Shown here: in pieces, positions 53,182 to 61,690 of the stretch
Layout of the letters: every line of letters begins with the position of its first letter
Position numbering within the stretch: the stretch's first letter is position 1
Assembly (NCBI GenBank): GCA_945862265.1
Contig: CAMAXP010000003.1
Span: forward strand, 1-64,000
DNA from: Bordetella parapertussis
GTDB taxonomy: Bacteria; Pseudomonadota; Gammaproteobacteria; Burkholderiales; SG8-39
DNA length: 64,000 nt
Direction of reading: 5' to 3'
Translations under genes and position numbers: made by a program
The notes under the pieces: generated by a model
What the model was told of the DNA's origin: nothing
Database searches by the model: none
The model's input: the letters and a program-made list of their open reading frames with translations, nothing else

Positions 53182-53755
53182 GTGTCCGGCACGGACGAAT
53201 CGGTCGATGCCCCACGCGAGGAACTGCGCAAACTGGGCTATGTCGAAGGGCGCAACATCGCTTACGAGTACCGATGGGCGGCCGGGCGCCAAGAGCGCGT
53301 GCAGGATCTGGCCGATGAACTGATGCGGCTCAAGGTCGATCTGGGCGTCACGCTCATTGAACAGGCGGTTGGCACGCCCGAAGGAATCGAGGCTGCATTC
53401 GCGGCGATGAAGCGGCAACGCACCCAGGCGCTGGTGGTCGCAACCAGTCCCTTCATCACCAGCCAACTCAAACTAATCGGTACTCTCGCGGCGGCTCAGC
53501 GCCTGCCGGTAATCTACTACACGGGAATCTTCGCGGACGCCGGCGGCCTCATGTATTACGGCGCGACACAGGTCGAAATGCACCGCAAGGCCGCCACCTA
53601 CGGGGACCGCATCCTGAAGGGCGCCAAGCACGCCGATCTGCCGGTTGAGGAGCCGACGAAGTATGAACTCATCGTCAATATGAAAGCGGCCAAGGCGCTC
53701 GGGCTGACCATTCCGAAAGCGGTGCTGCTGCGCGGATCAGACGATCGAATAGGCT
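53182..53755 (+). pseudogene. Degraded ABC substrate-binding protein (ABC_sub_bind family)
   Basis: The frame gives REELRKLGYVEGRNIAYEYR, RWAAGRQERVQDLADELMRL and KVDLGVTLIEQAVGTPEGIE, then QRLPVIYYTGIFADAGGLMY, YELIVNMKAAKALGLTIPKA and VLLRGSD. These are pieces of a PF04392-type receptor. The signal peptide is missing, the normal middle is shortened between KVD and GIEAAF, and the frame reads through its proper end into unrelated sequence to 53916. No partner permease or ATPase is nearby. Confidence 0.75.
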
Positions 53756-53794
53756 CTGCCATCCTCGGGTCCCCGAGAGGGGACCTCTACCAGA

Positions 53795-53819
53795 ACCGGA
53801 GCGAACTGCGCCGCCGCCT
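53795..53819. repeat. 25-base repeat shared with 23946-23970
   Basis: Identical over 25 bases to 23946-23970, same orientation, and again placed just past a degraded gene. Confidence 0.6.
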
Positions 53820-53912
53820 TTCACCGTACTACAGCCACGCGGGCCGTCTGGCGCGGGATGCTGCCGTAGAATGCGCGTTGCAGTCTTCCCGACCCCTTTT
53901 CCAGGATTCCCC

Positions 53913-54419
53913 ATGAGCATTTCCATGTACCAGGCGAGCGTGCCGCGCTTTGCCAACATCCTCGGCAACCTTTCGAACATCCTCGACAAGGCGCAGGCCC
54001 ATGTCGATGCGAAAAAGATCGACGTCGCCGCGCTGACCGGCTACCGCCTGTTTCCCGACATGTTCCCGATGAGCCGCCAGGTGCAGATCGCCTGCGATAC
54101 CGCCAAGGGCGTCGTGGCGCGCCTGGCGGGCGTCGAGATCCCGAAGGACGAGGACACCGAGAAGACGCTGCCCGAACTGAAGGCGCGCATCGCCAAGACC
54201 ATCGCGTACATCCAGGGTTTCACGCCGGCGCAGATCGACGGCACCGAAGACAAGGCGATCGTGACCAAGCGCGGCGACAAGGAAACGCACTACACGGGCA
54301 TGCAGTTCCTGCTCGGCCATGCGGTGCCGAATTTCTATTTCCACGTCGCTTCAACCTACAACATCCTGCGCCACAACGGGGTGGAGATCGGCAAGCGCGA
54401 CTATCTGGGCAATCCATAG
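53913..54419 (+). CDS. DUF1993 family protein
   Basis: This 168-residue protein opens with MSISMYQASVPRFANILGNL, has LFPDMFPMSRQVQIACDTAK in the middle and ends HGVEIGKRDYLGNP-like (HNGVEIGKRDYLG). These are the conserved parts of DUF1993, a DinB-like four-helix family of unknown role. The start at 53913 is fixed by similarity; a weak GGATTCCCC lies upstream. No operon partner is seen. Confidence 0.8.
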   Translation: MSISMYQASVPRFANILGNLSNILDKAQAHVDAKKIDVAALTGYRLFPDMFPMSRQVQIACDTAKGVVARLAGVEIPKDEDTEKTLPELKARIAKTIAYIQGFTPAQIDGTEDKAIVTKRGDKETHYTGMQFLLGHAVPNFYFHVASTYNILRHNGVEIGKRDYLGNP

Positions 54420-54751
54420 AAAGACGCCGAAGCCCGTTCAATGACGCGACCCAGCGTGCCGGGTTGGGGGGTGAATTGCTGCCAATGGGCGATGCCGGAG
54501 GTTGATCTGGGTTGCCGATCTGAAGGGCTGCTTTCGACCCGAAGCGGACGGTGGCGGAGCGCTTATTCAGGTGCTAAGTTCGAGCCCGAGCCGAGGAGCC
54601 GATTTGGGAGCGAACCCACTGTTTCAGAATGTCCGCTCCTGGCCGAACCCGGAAGTTTAGGGTCAACTCAAACCGGCCTCTCTTTCGCGTCGCAGCAGAT
54701 CTGGATGACCGACGGTAATCGATATTTCTTATTCATAGAGAGGTAAGACAC
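54420..54751. other. Gene-free stretch with short dispersed repeat
   Basis: No coding frame with family resemblance is seen. GTCCGCTCCTGGCCGA (54631-54646) recurs with two changes at 56409-56424, so related sequence flanks the gamma-glutamyltransferase-like gene on both sides. The last 40 bases contain AT-rich promoter-like sequence and AGAGAGGT, the likely ribosome binding site for the following GTG. Confidence 0.4.
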
Positions 54752-56374
54752 GTGGAACTGCAAACCGGACGCCCCGTAACGCTGGCTCCACACGGGATGG
54801 TTACCTGCCCGCATGCTCTCGCTTCCCAAGCGGGAGTGGATGTCCTGCGTGCGGGTGGTTCAGCGGTAGATGCGGCAATTGCCACCAGCGCGGCGTTGTC
54901 CGTAATTTATCCGCATATGTGCGGCCTGGGAGGGGACGCATTCTGGCTGATCTACGATGCGAAGCTCGGGCAAGTGCGCTATCTCGACGGGGGCGGGCGT
55001 GCCGCCGCGACCGCCGACATTGATTGGTTTCGCGAGCGGGGACAAGGGGAAATTCCGTTTCGCGGAATTCTCCCGGCGACGCTCACGACTCCCGGCGCTG
55101 TCGCGTCCTGGTGCAAGGCGCACACAGCGTACGGTCGCTTGCCGCTCAAGAGAAACCTCGAAACAGCCATTGGATACGCTCGAGATGGGTTTCCAGTCAC
55201 AGCACGACTCGCGAAATGGATGAACGAAACCGCACCCGAGCTCGCAAATCACCCGGAGACCGCAGCGATTTTTCTGAAGAATGGCGAGCCACCGCGCGCG
55301 GGCGCCAAACTCGTTAACGCTGATCTTGGCCGAACCCTCGAGGCTATTGCTGCGGACGGGTGGTCCGGTTTCTACGAAGGCGACGTCGCTCGCGAATTGG
55401 CGCGGTTTTCGGCCGAGCGGGGCGGGTTCTTCAGGGAACGGGACCTGGCAGCACAGAATGCGCATTGGGGTCAGCCGATCAAAGGCACCTATCGCGGAAA
55501 TACGATCTATGAGACACCCGCGCCGACCCAGGGTTTCACCGTTCTCGAGATGCTCAATCTCCTGGAGCCTTTCGACCTGCGCAGCAAGGGATTCCTGGGC
55601 GCAGACCATGTCCATCTTCTTGTGCAGGCGAAGCAGATCGCCTATCACGATCGTGACCGTTGGCTTGCCGACCCGGCTTTTGCAGAAGTGCCGATGGACA
55701 TGCTGATCTCGAAATCGTACGGAAATGAGCGGCGCAAACTGATCGATCACGATCGTGCGCTGCCGTGGGATAAAGTACCTTCGCATGGCAGCCTCAAAGG
55801 CGATACGGTCTACATTGCTGTAGTGGATGCGGAGGGCAATGCCGTATCGCTCATTCACAGCCTGTACGGGGTATTTGGATCGGCTGTCGTTGCCGGGTCC
55901 ACCGGAGTAGTTCTCCAGAACCGTGGCGCCTATTTTTCGCTCGATTCCCAACATCCAAATCGCCTCGAACCCGGGAAAGTGCCGATGCATACCTTGATCG
56001 CATCCCTTGCGTTTCGCGACGACAAACTCTGGGCAGTCGTTGGATGCATGGGAGCCGATGGTCAACCGCAAATCCAGTTGCAGGCGTATGTGGGGATGAT
56101 CGACTTCGGATGTGATATCCAGCAGGCGCTGGAATCCCCGCGGTGGCTTTCCGGCCGGTTTGCACTCGGCGAAGCGCGCGACACCCTGAATATCGAGGGG
56201 CGTTTTTCTGCCAGCACCATCGACGAGCTTTCACGTCGCGGACACATAATAAACCGATGGGGTGATTGGAACGAACTGGCTGGCCACGCGCATGGCATCA
56301 CGATCGATGGCGACAACGGATTCAGGGCTGGCGGGTCCGATCCGCGAAGCGACGGCGCAGCGATTGGGTACTAG
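54752..56374 (+). CDS. Gamma-glutamyltransferase-family N-terminal-nucleophile hydrolase
   Basis: This 540-residue protein of the GGT/cephalosporin-acylase family has GMVTCPHALASQAGVDVLRA, GGSAVDAAIATSAALSVIYP, GLGGDAFWLI and the autocleavage site with the nucleophilic threonine in KGDTVYIAVVDAEGNAVSLI. It would mature into two subunits. There is no signal peptide, so it acts in the cytoplasm, unlike housekeeping periplasmic GGT. Cytoplasmic relatives cleave gamma-glutamyl or acyl-amide bonds. It starts with GTG at 54752. Confidence 0.87.
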   Translation: MELQTGRPVTLAPHGMVTCPHALASQAGVDVLRAGGSAVDAAIATSAALSVIYPHMCGLGGDAFWLIYDAKLGQVRYLDGGGRAAATADIDWFRERGQGEIPFRGILPATLTTPGAVASWCKAHTAYGRLPLKRNLETAIGYARDGFPVTARLAKWMNETAPELANHPETAAIFLKNGEPPRAGAKLVNADLGRTLEAIAADGWSGFYEGDVARELARFSAERGGFFRERDLAAQNAHWGQPIKGTYRGNTIYETPAPTQGFTVLEMLNLLEPFDLRSKGFLGADHVHLLVQAKQIAYHDRDRWLADPAFAEVPMDMLISKSYGNERRKLIDHDRALPWDKVPSHGSLKGDTVYIAVVDAEGNAVSLIHSLYGVFGSAVVAGSTGVVLQNRGAYFSLDSQHPNRLEPGKVPMHTLIASLAFRDDKLWAVVGCMGADGQPQIQLQAYVGMIDFGCDIQQALESPRWLSGRFALGEARDTLNIEGRFSASTIDELSRRGHIINRWGDWNELAGHAHGITIDGDNGFRAGGSDPRSDGAAIGY

Positions 56375-56408
56375 CGAGCGGCCTGTCGATTTGCTGCCAA
56401 CTGTGAAG

Positions 56409-56424
56409 GTCCGCTGTTGGCCGA
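56409..56424. repeat. Short repeat, second copy
   Basis: GTCCGCTGTTGGCCGA matches 54631-54646 at 14 of 16 positions. It lies 35 bases after the gamma-glutamyltransferase-like gene. The rest of 56375-56611 shows no gene. Confidence 0.4.
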
Positions 56425-56611
56425 TAGCTGCCCTGGGAAGACAGGCCACCGGCAGCCGTTTCGCCGGTGCCGACCCCAGACGGGATTGCTAAGCGATCGC
56501 GTATTGAGCGGGGTTCATGCTGGTGCGCGTCGGATTTCGGAATGAATAAAGGCCCCCGAACGCCTGTTGGCAGGTGGACTAAACTTGGCAACCCCTAGGA
56601 GGACACCCGCC

Positions 56612-57340
56612 ATGACTACCCGCCACCCCGTTACGACCCGCCGCGCTTTCCTGCAGGCCGCCGCCGCGCTGGCCGCCGCCCTGCCCTTTGGCGCATACGC
56701 GCAGTCCGGTACCAAGCTGAAGATCGGCACGCTCGGCTCCGGCCGCGTCGGCAGCGCGATCGGCCGGGCCTGGGTCAAGGCCGGGCACGAAGTGATGTTC
56801 TCCTCCATCGACCTCGAAGCCGACAAGAAGCTCGCCGCGAGCATCGGCAAGGGCGCCTATGCCGGCACGCCGCGCGAGGCCGCCGCGTTTGGCACAGTGG
56901 TGCTGGTTTCGGTGCCCTACGCCGCGATGCCGGCGATCGGCCGCGACCTGGGCGACCTCCTCAAGGGCAAAGTGATCATCGACACCTCCAACCCTATCGT
57001 CGCGCGCGACGGCGACATGGCGGTGGCCGCGCGCGAAAAAGGCGCGGGCCTCGCGTCGACCGAATTCCTGCCGGGCACGCGGATCGTGCGCGCCTTCAAT
57101 GCGATCGGCGCCGCAAGGATGGGCGACGCCATGAACAACAAGGAACGCGTCGGCATGCCGATCGCCGGCGACGACGCCAAGGCGATCGAGATAGCCTCAG
57201 GCCTCGTGCGCGACGTCGGTTACGAGCCGGTGCTGGTGGGCACGCTTGCCGCTATGGGCAAGTACCTGATTCCCGGCACGCCGCTCGCGGGCGAGCGCTC
57301 GCCCGACGAAGTACGCAAAGTCGCGGCGACGCTGAAGTAA
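56612..57340 (+). CDS. Tat-exported F420-reductase-like NAD(P)-binding protein
   Basis: This 242-residue protein starts with a twin-arginine signal (TTRRAFLQAAAALAAALPFG, cleavage near AYAQ). A Rossmann domain of the F420_oxidored type follows: KIGTLGSGRVGSAIGRAWVK, then VLVSVPYAAMPAIGRDLGDL and VIIDTSNPIVARDGD. AGGAGGACACC precedes the ATG at 56612. Proteins of this fold normally work in the cytoplasm; Tat export implies that the cofactor is loaded before secretion. Confidence 0.85.
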   Translation: MTTRHPVTTRRAFLQAAAALAAALPFGAYAQSGTKLKIGTLGSGRVGSAIGRAWVKAGHEVMFSSIDLEADKKLAASIGKGAYAGTPREAAAFGTVVLVSVPYAAMPAIGRDLGDLLKGKVIIDTSNPIVARDGDMAVAAREKGAGLASTEFLPGTRIVRAFNAIGAARMGDAMNNKERVGMPIAGDDAKAIEIASGLVRDVGYEPVLVGTLAAMGKYLIPGTPLAGERSPDEVRKVAATLK

Positions 57341-57375
57341 AAATATCCCGTACCGGATTTGGAAAATACAAAGAA

Positions 57376-58590
57376 TTAACCGGGGTCTGTCCCCGGTTTC
57401 CGGACGGCGCCGCTGGCAAGCAGGGCCTCGATCTCCGCGGGGCCGTAGCCGGCTTGCTGGAGCACCTCGGTGGTGTGCTCCCCGAGGCTGGGGGCGTGGC
57501 GCGTGAGTTCCGGCGGCGTGCCGGACCACTCGCTCGGCACGCCGATCTCGGTGATGGTGCCTTCGGTCGGGTGCTGCACCTTCCGCAAAAACCCGGTGAC
57601 GAGCAGGTGCTCGTCGGTCAGCACGTCGTCGATCGACACCATCGGCGCGGCGGGCAGGTCGGCCTCGGCAAAGAAAGCCAGCCACTCGGCGGTGGTGCGC
57701 GTGGCGAGCACGCCGCCCAGGTACCCGTAGACGGCGTCGATGTTCGCGGCGCGCGCACCCTGCGAAGAGAACCGCGCGTCGGCGGTGAACATCTCCGGCT
57801 GCCCCAGCGCGGCAAAGAACGCCTTCCACTGCTTGTCGGAGTAGATCAGCGTGCAGAGGTACCCATCTTTGGTCCGGTACGGACGCCGGTTGGGCGTGAG
57901 GCTGCGCTGGTAGCCGGTAGGCCCCTGGGGCGGCTCGAAGAGCTTGCCGGCCAGGTGCTCGCCCAGGATCGTCGACAGCAGCCCCTCGAACATCGGCACG
58001 TCCACGCGCTGGCCCTTGCCCGTGCGCTCGAGGCACACGAGTGCGCTCGAGATCGCGTACGCGAGCTGCAAGCCCATCACGCGGTCAGCAAGGATCAACG
58101 GCGCATAGCGCGGCACCTCGGACCCGGCCTGTTGTGACAGCCACGGGATGCCGACCATGCCCTGGATCAGGTCGTCGTAGGCCGGCCGCGCGGCATAGGG
58201 CCCGCGCTGGCTGAAGCCGAACGCTCCGACGTATACGAGCCGCGGGTTCACCGCCGACACAGCCTCGTACGACAGCCCCAGCCGCGCCATGGCCTGCGGG
58301 CGGATGTTGTAGATGAGCGCATCGGATTCCTTCGCAAGCTTCAGCACCACCTCGCGCCCGGCGGGGTTCTTGAGGTCGACGACGATCGACCGCTTGCTGC
58401 GGTTGGTCGTGAGGTAGAGGTGCCCCATGCCCGGGTGCGCCATCGGCCCCGAGTAGCGCATCACGTCGCCGTCAGGCGACTCGACCTTGACGATGTCCGC
58501 GCCGAAATCGCCCAGCAGCTGCGTGGCATAAGGCCCCATCACCACACTGGTGAGGTCGAGGATGCGGATGCCCTCCAGCGGACCGGCCAT
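57376..58590 (-). CDS. Class III (CaiB/BaiF) CoA-transferase
   Basis: This 404-residue enzyme has EGIRILDLTSVVMGPYATQL, TTNRSKRSIVVDLKNPAGRE, and D169 (LILADRVMGLQ) at the nucleophile position. The ATG at 58590 is used; the longer upstream frame runs into the Bug gene. Its extreme C-terminus is encoded by the GGGGTC palindrome, suggesting that the repeat inserted there and changed the end of the protein. It is the last gene of the operon GntR, acyl-CoA dehydrogenase, Bug, CoA-transferase. Confidence 0.9.
   Translation of the reverse strand: MAGPLEGIRILDLTSVVMGPYATQLLGDFGADIVKVESPDGDVMRYSGPMAHPGMGHLYLTTNRSKRSIVVDLKNPAGREVVLKLAKESDALIYNIRPQAMARLGLSYEAVSAVNPRLVYVGAFGFSQRGPYAARPAYDDLIQGMVGIPWLSQQAGSEVPRYAPLILADRVMGLQLAYAISSALVCLERTGKGQRVDVPMFEGLLSTILGEHLAGKLFEPPQGPTGYQRSLTPNRRPYRTKDGYLCTLIYSDKQWKAFFAALGQPEMFTADARFSSQGARAANIDAVYGYLGGVLATRTTAEWLAFFAEADLPAAPMVSIDDVLTDEHLLVTGFLRKVQHPTEGTITEIGVPSEWSGTPPELTRHAPSLGEHTTEVLQQAGYGPAEIEALLASGAVRKPGTDPG
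57378..57398. repeat. GGGGTC-type palindromic repeat, copy 4, inside a gene end
   Basis: AACCGGGG (57378-57385), TCTGT and CCCCGGTT (57391-57398) form perfect eight-base arms. The repeat supplies the last codons (PGTDPG) and the first base of the stop codon of the CoA-transferase at 57376-58590. Confidence 0.7.
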
Positions 58591-58595
58591 GGCGG

Positions 58596-59579
58596 TCAGT
58601 CCGCCTTCGCGCCGGAGAGCTTCACCACCTGGCCCCACTTGGCGTAGTCCGTGCGCAGGAACGCGGTGAACTCCTCGGGCGACAGCGTCCAGGTGTCGTA
58701 GGCCTGCGCGCGGATGCGCTCGCTCACTTCGGGCGTGCGCATCGCTTTCACGAGCTCGGCATTCAGGCGGTCGACGACAGGCTTGGGCGTGCCGGCGGGC
58801 GCAAGCACGCCGAACCACAGGTCGCTGCCCGCCTCGCCGTAGCCCTGCACCCCGGCCTCGACCATGGTGGGGATGTCCGGCGCGTAGCTGCTGCGCTTGT
58901 TGCTGGTGACGGCCAGCGCGCGCACCTTGCCGCCGCGGATCTGCGGCAGGCTGGTGACGAGGATGTCGAACATGCAGGTGGCGTTGCCGGCGATCACGTC
59001 CACCAACGCCGGCGCGCTGCCCTTGTACGGCACGTGCAGCATCGGCGCGCCGGTGAGGCCCTTGAGCAGCTCGCCGGAAAGGTGGTTGGTCGCGCCGGTG
59101 CCGCCGGAGGCGAAGCTCACCTTGTTCGGATTGGCCTTGGCGTAGGCGACGAGCTCACCCACGGTCTTCGCGGGCACGTTCGCGTTCACCACCAGCACGT
59201 TCACGTACGACACCACCGGCGTGATCGGCGAAAAATCCTTGAGCGGGTCGTAGGGGAGCTTGGCGTAGATGTGCGGGTTGATCGCCTGCGTGCCGGTGTG
59301 GCCCATGCCGATCGTGTAGCCGTCCGGCGCAGCCTTGGCCACGGCATCCATGGCGAGGCTGCCGCCCGCGCCCACGCGGTTCTCGACGACGACGGGCTGG
59401 CCGAGCGCCTCCGAGAGCTTGGGCGCGATCGCGCGCGCGAGGACGTCGGTGGGGCCGCCGGCGGAGAACGGGATCAGCCACTTGATGGGCTTGCTGGGAT
59501 ACGAGGCGGTGGACTGCGCGGATGCGATGCCGGCCGCGAACGACAGCAGCGTGGCGCAAGTGATGCGTACGAAATTCAT
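58596..59579 (-). CDS. Bug/TctC-family periplasmic solute receptor
   Basis: This 327-residue receptor has a signal peptide MNFVRITCATLLSFAAGIAS (AQ). Landmarks are IPFSAGGPTDVLARAIAPKL, HVPYKGSAPALVDVIAGNAT and APAGTPKPVVDRL. AAGGAGACAAA precedes the ATG at 59579. It is flanked by CoA-transferase (5 bases downstream) and acyl-CoA dehydrogenase (32 bases upstream) genes, the same gene set as at 9001-11159. Confidence 0.92.
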   Translation of the reverse strand: MNFVRITCATLLSFAAGIASAQSTASYPSKPIKWLIPFSAGGPTDVLARAIAPKLSEALGQPVVVENRVGAGGSLAMDAVAKAAPDGYTIGMGHTGTQAINPHIYAKLPYDPLKDFSPITPVVSYVNVLVVNANVPAKTVGELVAYAKANPNKVSFASGGTGATNHLSGELLKGLTGAPMLHVPYKGSAPALVDVIAGNATCMFDILVTSLPQIRGGKVRALAVTSNKRSSYAPDIPTMVEAGVQGYGEAGSDLWFGVLAPAGTPKPVVDRLNAELVKAMRTPEVSERIRAQAYDTWTLSPEEFTAFLRTDYAKWGQVVKLSGAKAD

Positions 59580-59611
59580 TTTGTCTCCTTGGTGGATGCC
59601 GCTATCAACGA

Positions 59612-60781
59612 CTAGGCGGCTTCGCGCATCATTTCGCGCGCAATGATGATCTGCTGGATCTGGCTGGTGCCTTCGTAGATGCGCAAGAGGCGCGCATCGC
59701 GGAACAACCGTTCGATCGGGTACTCCTTGATGTAGCCGTAGCCGCCGTGGATCTGCATGACCCGGTCCGCGATGCGCCACATCGCCTCGGTGGCGAAGAA
59801 CTTGCAGCAGGCGGATTCCTTGACGATGCGCAGGCCCGCGTCCTTGTCGCGCGAGGCCTTTTCCACCATCGCGCGCGCGGCAAAGGCCTCGGCCTCGCTC
59901 TCGGCGAGCATGGCCTGGATCATCTGGAAGTCGGCGATGGGCTTGCCGAACTGGCGGCGTTCGGAGGCGTAGCGCACGCCCTCGTCAATGAGGCGCGTGG
60001 CGAGGCCCACGGCCACGGCCGCCATGTGCAGGCGCGCGTGGTCGAGGGACTTCATCGCGGTCTTGAAGCCCACGCCCTCCTTGCCGCCGAGCAACGCGGA
60101 AGCGGGCACGCGGCAGTTCTCGAAGATCACGTCCGCAGTGTGCGAGCCGCGAAAGCCCATTTTCTTGTAGTGCGGGGCGACGGTGAGGCCAGGTATGCCG
60201 GCGTCGACGAGGAAAGCCGAGATGCCGGCGGGCCCCGCTTCTTTCGGCGCAGTGCGCGCGAACACCGTGAAGACCCCCGCGTGCGGCGAGTTCGTCGTGA
60301 AGCGCTTGGTGCCGCTGATCACGTAGTGGTCGCCGTCGCGCACGGCGCGGGTGGAAAGGGCTGCAGCGTCGGATCCGGCGTCGGGCTCGGTGAGGCAGAA
60401 CGAGGCGAGCATCTTGCCCTTGGCGATCTGCGGCAGGTATTTCTGCCGCTGCTCCTCGGTGCCGTCGGCGAGGATGCCGAGCGTGCCCACGCCGTTGCTC
60501 GTGCCGAAATAGGAGCGGAACACCGGAGAGGCGTAGCCGATCTCGAACACCACGCGCGCCTCCTCGTACATCGTGAGGCCGAGGCCGTCGTACTTCTCGG
60601 GGATGGTCATGCCGAAAAGGCCGAGCTCGCCCAGCTGGTCGGTAATGGCCTTGGGGATGTCGTCGTCTTCCTCGACCTGGTGTTCGGCGGGGATCAGCAC
60701 CTCGCGCACGAAGCGGCGTACGGCGTCGACCATGGGTTCGACGCCGCTGTCATCACTGCGGTCGGTCTCACTTTGCGGCAT
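59612..60781 (-). CDS. Acyl-CoA dehydrogenase
   Basis: This 389-residue flavoprotein has CLTEPDAGSDAAALSTRAVR, KRFTTNSPHAGVFTVFARTA, RRQFGKPIADFQMIQAMLAE and the catalytic glutamate in RIYEGTSQIQQ. The ATG at 60781 (MPQSETDR) follows AAAGGAAG and overlaps the GntR gene end by 14 bases. It oxidises the CoA ester made by the CoA-transferase in the same operon. The natural acid is unknown. Confidence 0.92.
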   Translation of the reverse strand: MPQSETDRSDDSGVEPMVDAVRRFVREVLIPAEHQVEEDDDIPKAITDQLGELGLFGMTIPEKYDGLGLTMYEEARVVFEIGYASPVFRSYFGTSNGVGTLGILADGTEEQRQKYLPQIAKGKMLASFCLTEPDAGSDAAALSTRAVRDGDHYVISGTKRFTTNSPHAGVFTVFARTAPKEAGPAGISAFLVDAGIPGLTVAPHYKKMGFRGSHTADVIFENCRVPASALLGGKEGVGFKTAMKSLDHARLHMAAVAVGLATRLIDEGVRYASERRQFGKPIADFQMIQAMLAESEAEAFAARAMVEKASRDKDAGLRIVKESACCKFFATEAMWRIADRVMQIHGGYGYIKEYPIERLFRDARLLRIYEGTSQIQQIIIAREMMREAA

Positions 60782-61514
60782 TGCTTTTCTTCCTTTTGGG
60801 TGGGGCTTTGATGCGGGCCGCGACTTCGCGGTAGTGGGCATGCAGGACCTTGAGGTGCTTTTCCATCTCGGCGACCGCGCGGTCAGCGTCGCCCGCGTGC
60901 ATGTGGCGCAACAGGCGCCTGCGCGACTGGATCACGTCCAGGCCCATCACCGAGCCCACCTGCCCCACGAACTCGCGCAGGATGTTCATCATCGCGTTCA
61001 TCGTCATGATCAGCACCGGGTTGCCGGTGGTGGCCGCGAGCAGGTTGTGGAACTCGATGTTGTGCTGGGTCTTCACGTTGAGGCGCCCGGCGAGCGTCTC
61101 GGCCTCGGCCAGGCGCACGTTCTCCTCGAGCGCCGCGTAGGCGGCCTCGTCGGCGCGCTGCGTGGCCACGCGCACCACCACCGACTCGATCCACAGCCGC
61201 GCCTCGGTCAATTGTTCGAGCGAGATCCCGCCCACGTAGAACATGCCGCGCATCACGTCCGACACGGCGTCGGGGCGGCCATCTGAAATGAATGCGCCGC
61301 CGGTGGCGCCCTTTTTCAGGGTCACCATGCCCATGGACTCGAGCTCCCTCAGGGACTCGCGCACCGCGTGGCGGCTGATCTCGAAGGTCTTCGCGAGTTC
61401 GCGCTCGTTGGGCAGGCGATCGCCCACGCGCAGGGCGCCGGCGCGGACCTGCGCCCGGATCTGCTCGCTGACGGCCTCGAAAGTGCGCCGGGTCCTGACG
61501 GCGGCAAGTGCCAT
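60768..61514 (-). CDS. GntR-family regulator, FCD type
   Basis: This 248-residue protein has a winged helix (QIRAQVRAGALRVGDRLPNE, then FEISRHAVRESLRELESMGM) and an FCD domain with EFHNLLAATTGNPVLIMTMN. Its C-terminus is basic. The ATG at 61514 lies 10 bases from the strong inverted repeat at 61524-61548. It leads an operon with acyl-CoA dehydrogenase, Bug and CoA-transferase genes and probably represses it. Confidence 0.88.
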   Translation of the reverse strand: MALAAVRTRRTFEAVSEQIRAQVRAGALRVGDRLPNERELAKTFEISRHAVRESLRELESMGMVTLKKGATGGAFISDGRPDAVSDVMRGMFYVGGISLEQLTEARLWIESVVVRVATQRADEAAYAALEENVRLAEAETLAGRLNVKTQHNIEFHNLLAATTGNPVLIMTMNAMMNILREFVGQVGSVMGLDVIQSRRRLLRHMHAGDADRAVAEMEKHLKVLHAHYREVAARIKAPPKRKKSNAAK

Positions 61515-61523
61515 GGGGATCAA

Positions 61524-61548
61524 AGTTCAATGATTGGACCATTGAACT
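61524..61548. promoter_or_regulatory. GntR operator upstream of the regulator gene
   Basis: AGTTCAATG (61524-61532) and CATTGAACT (61540-61548) are perfect nine-base arms separated by ATTGGAC. The site directly precedes the GntR gene and would cover its ribosome binding site or promoter, as expected for autorepression. Confidence 0.7.
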
Positions 61549-61690
61549 GTACCGGCGCCAGGCAAGGCCCGGCAACCTTGCGCCGCAGCAAACCGCGATC
61601 TATGTCCCTGGGTTGAGCGCATCGTGGACAGGCTGGACCGGGCCGGTTCCTGAGAAAATAGCGGTCCGCACAAGCCCGAGGACACGCCCC

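Noticed and set aside
59747..60811. A 354-codon plus-strand frame opposite the second acyl-CoA dehydrogenase
   Set aside because: No motif, and the opposite strand encodes a complete enzyme.
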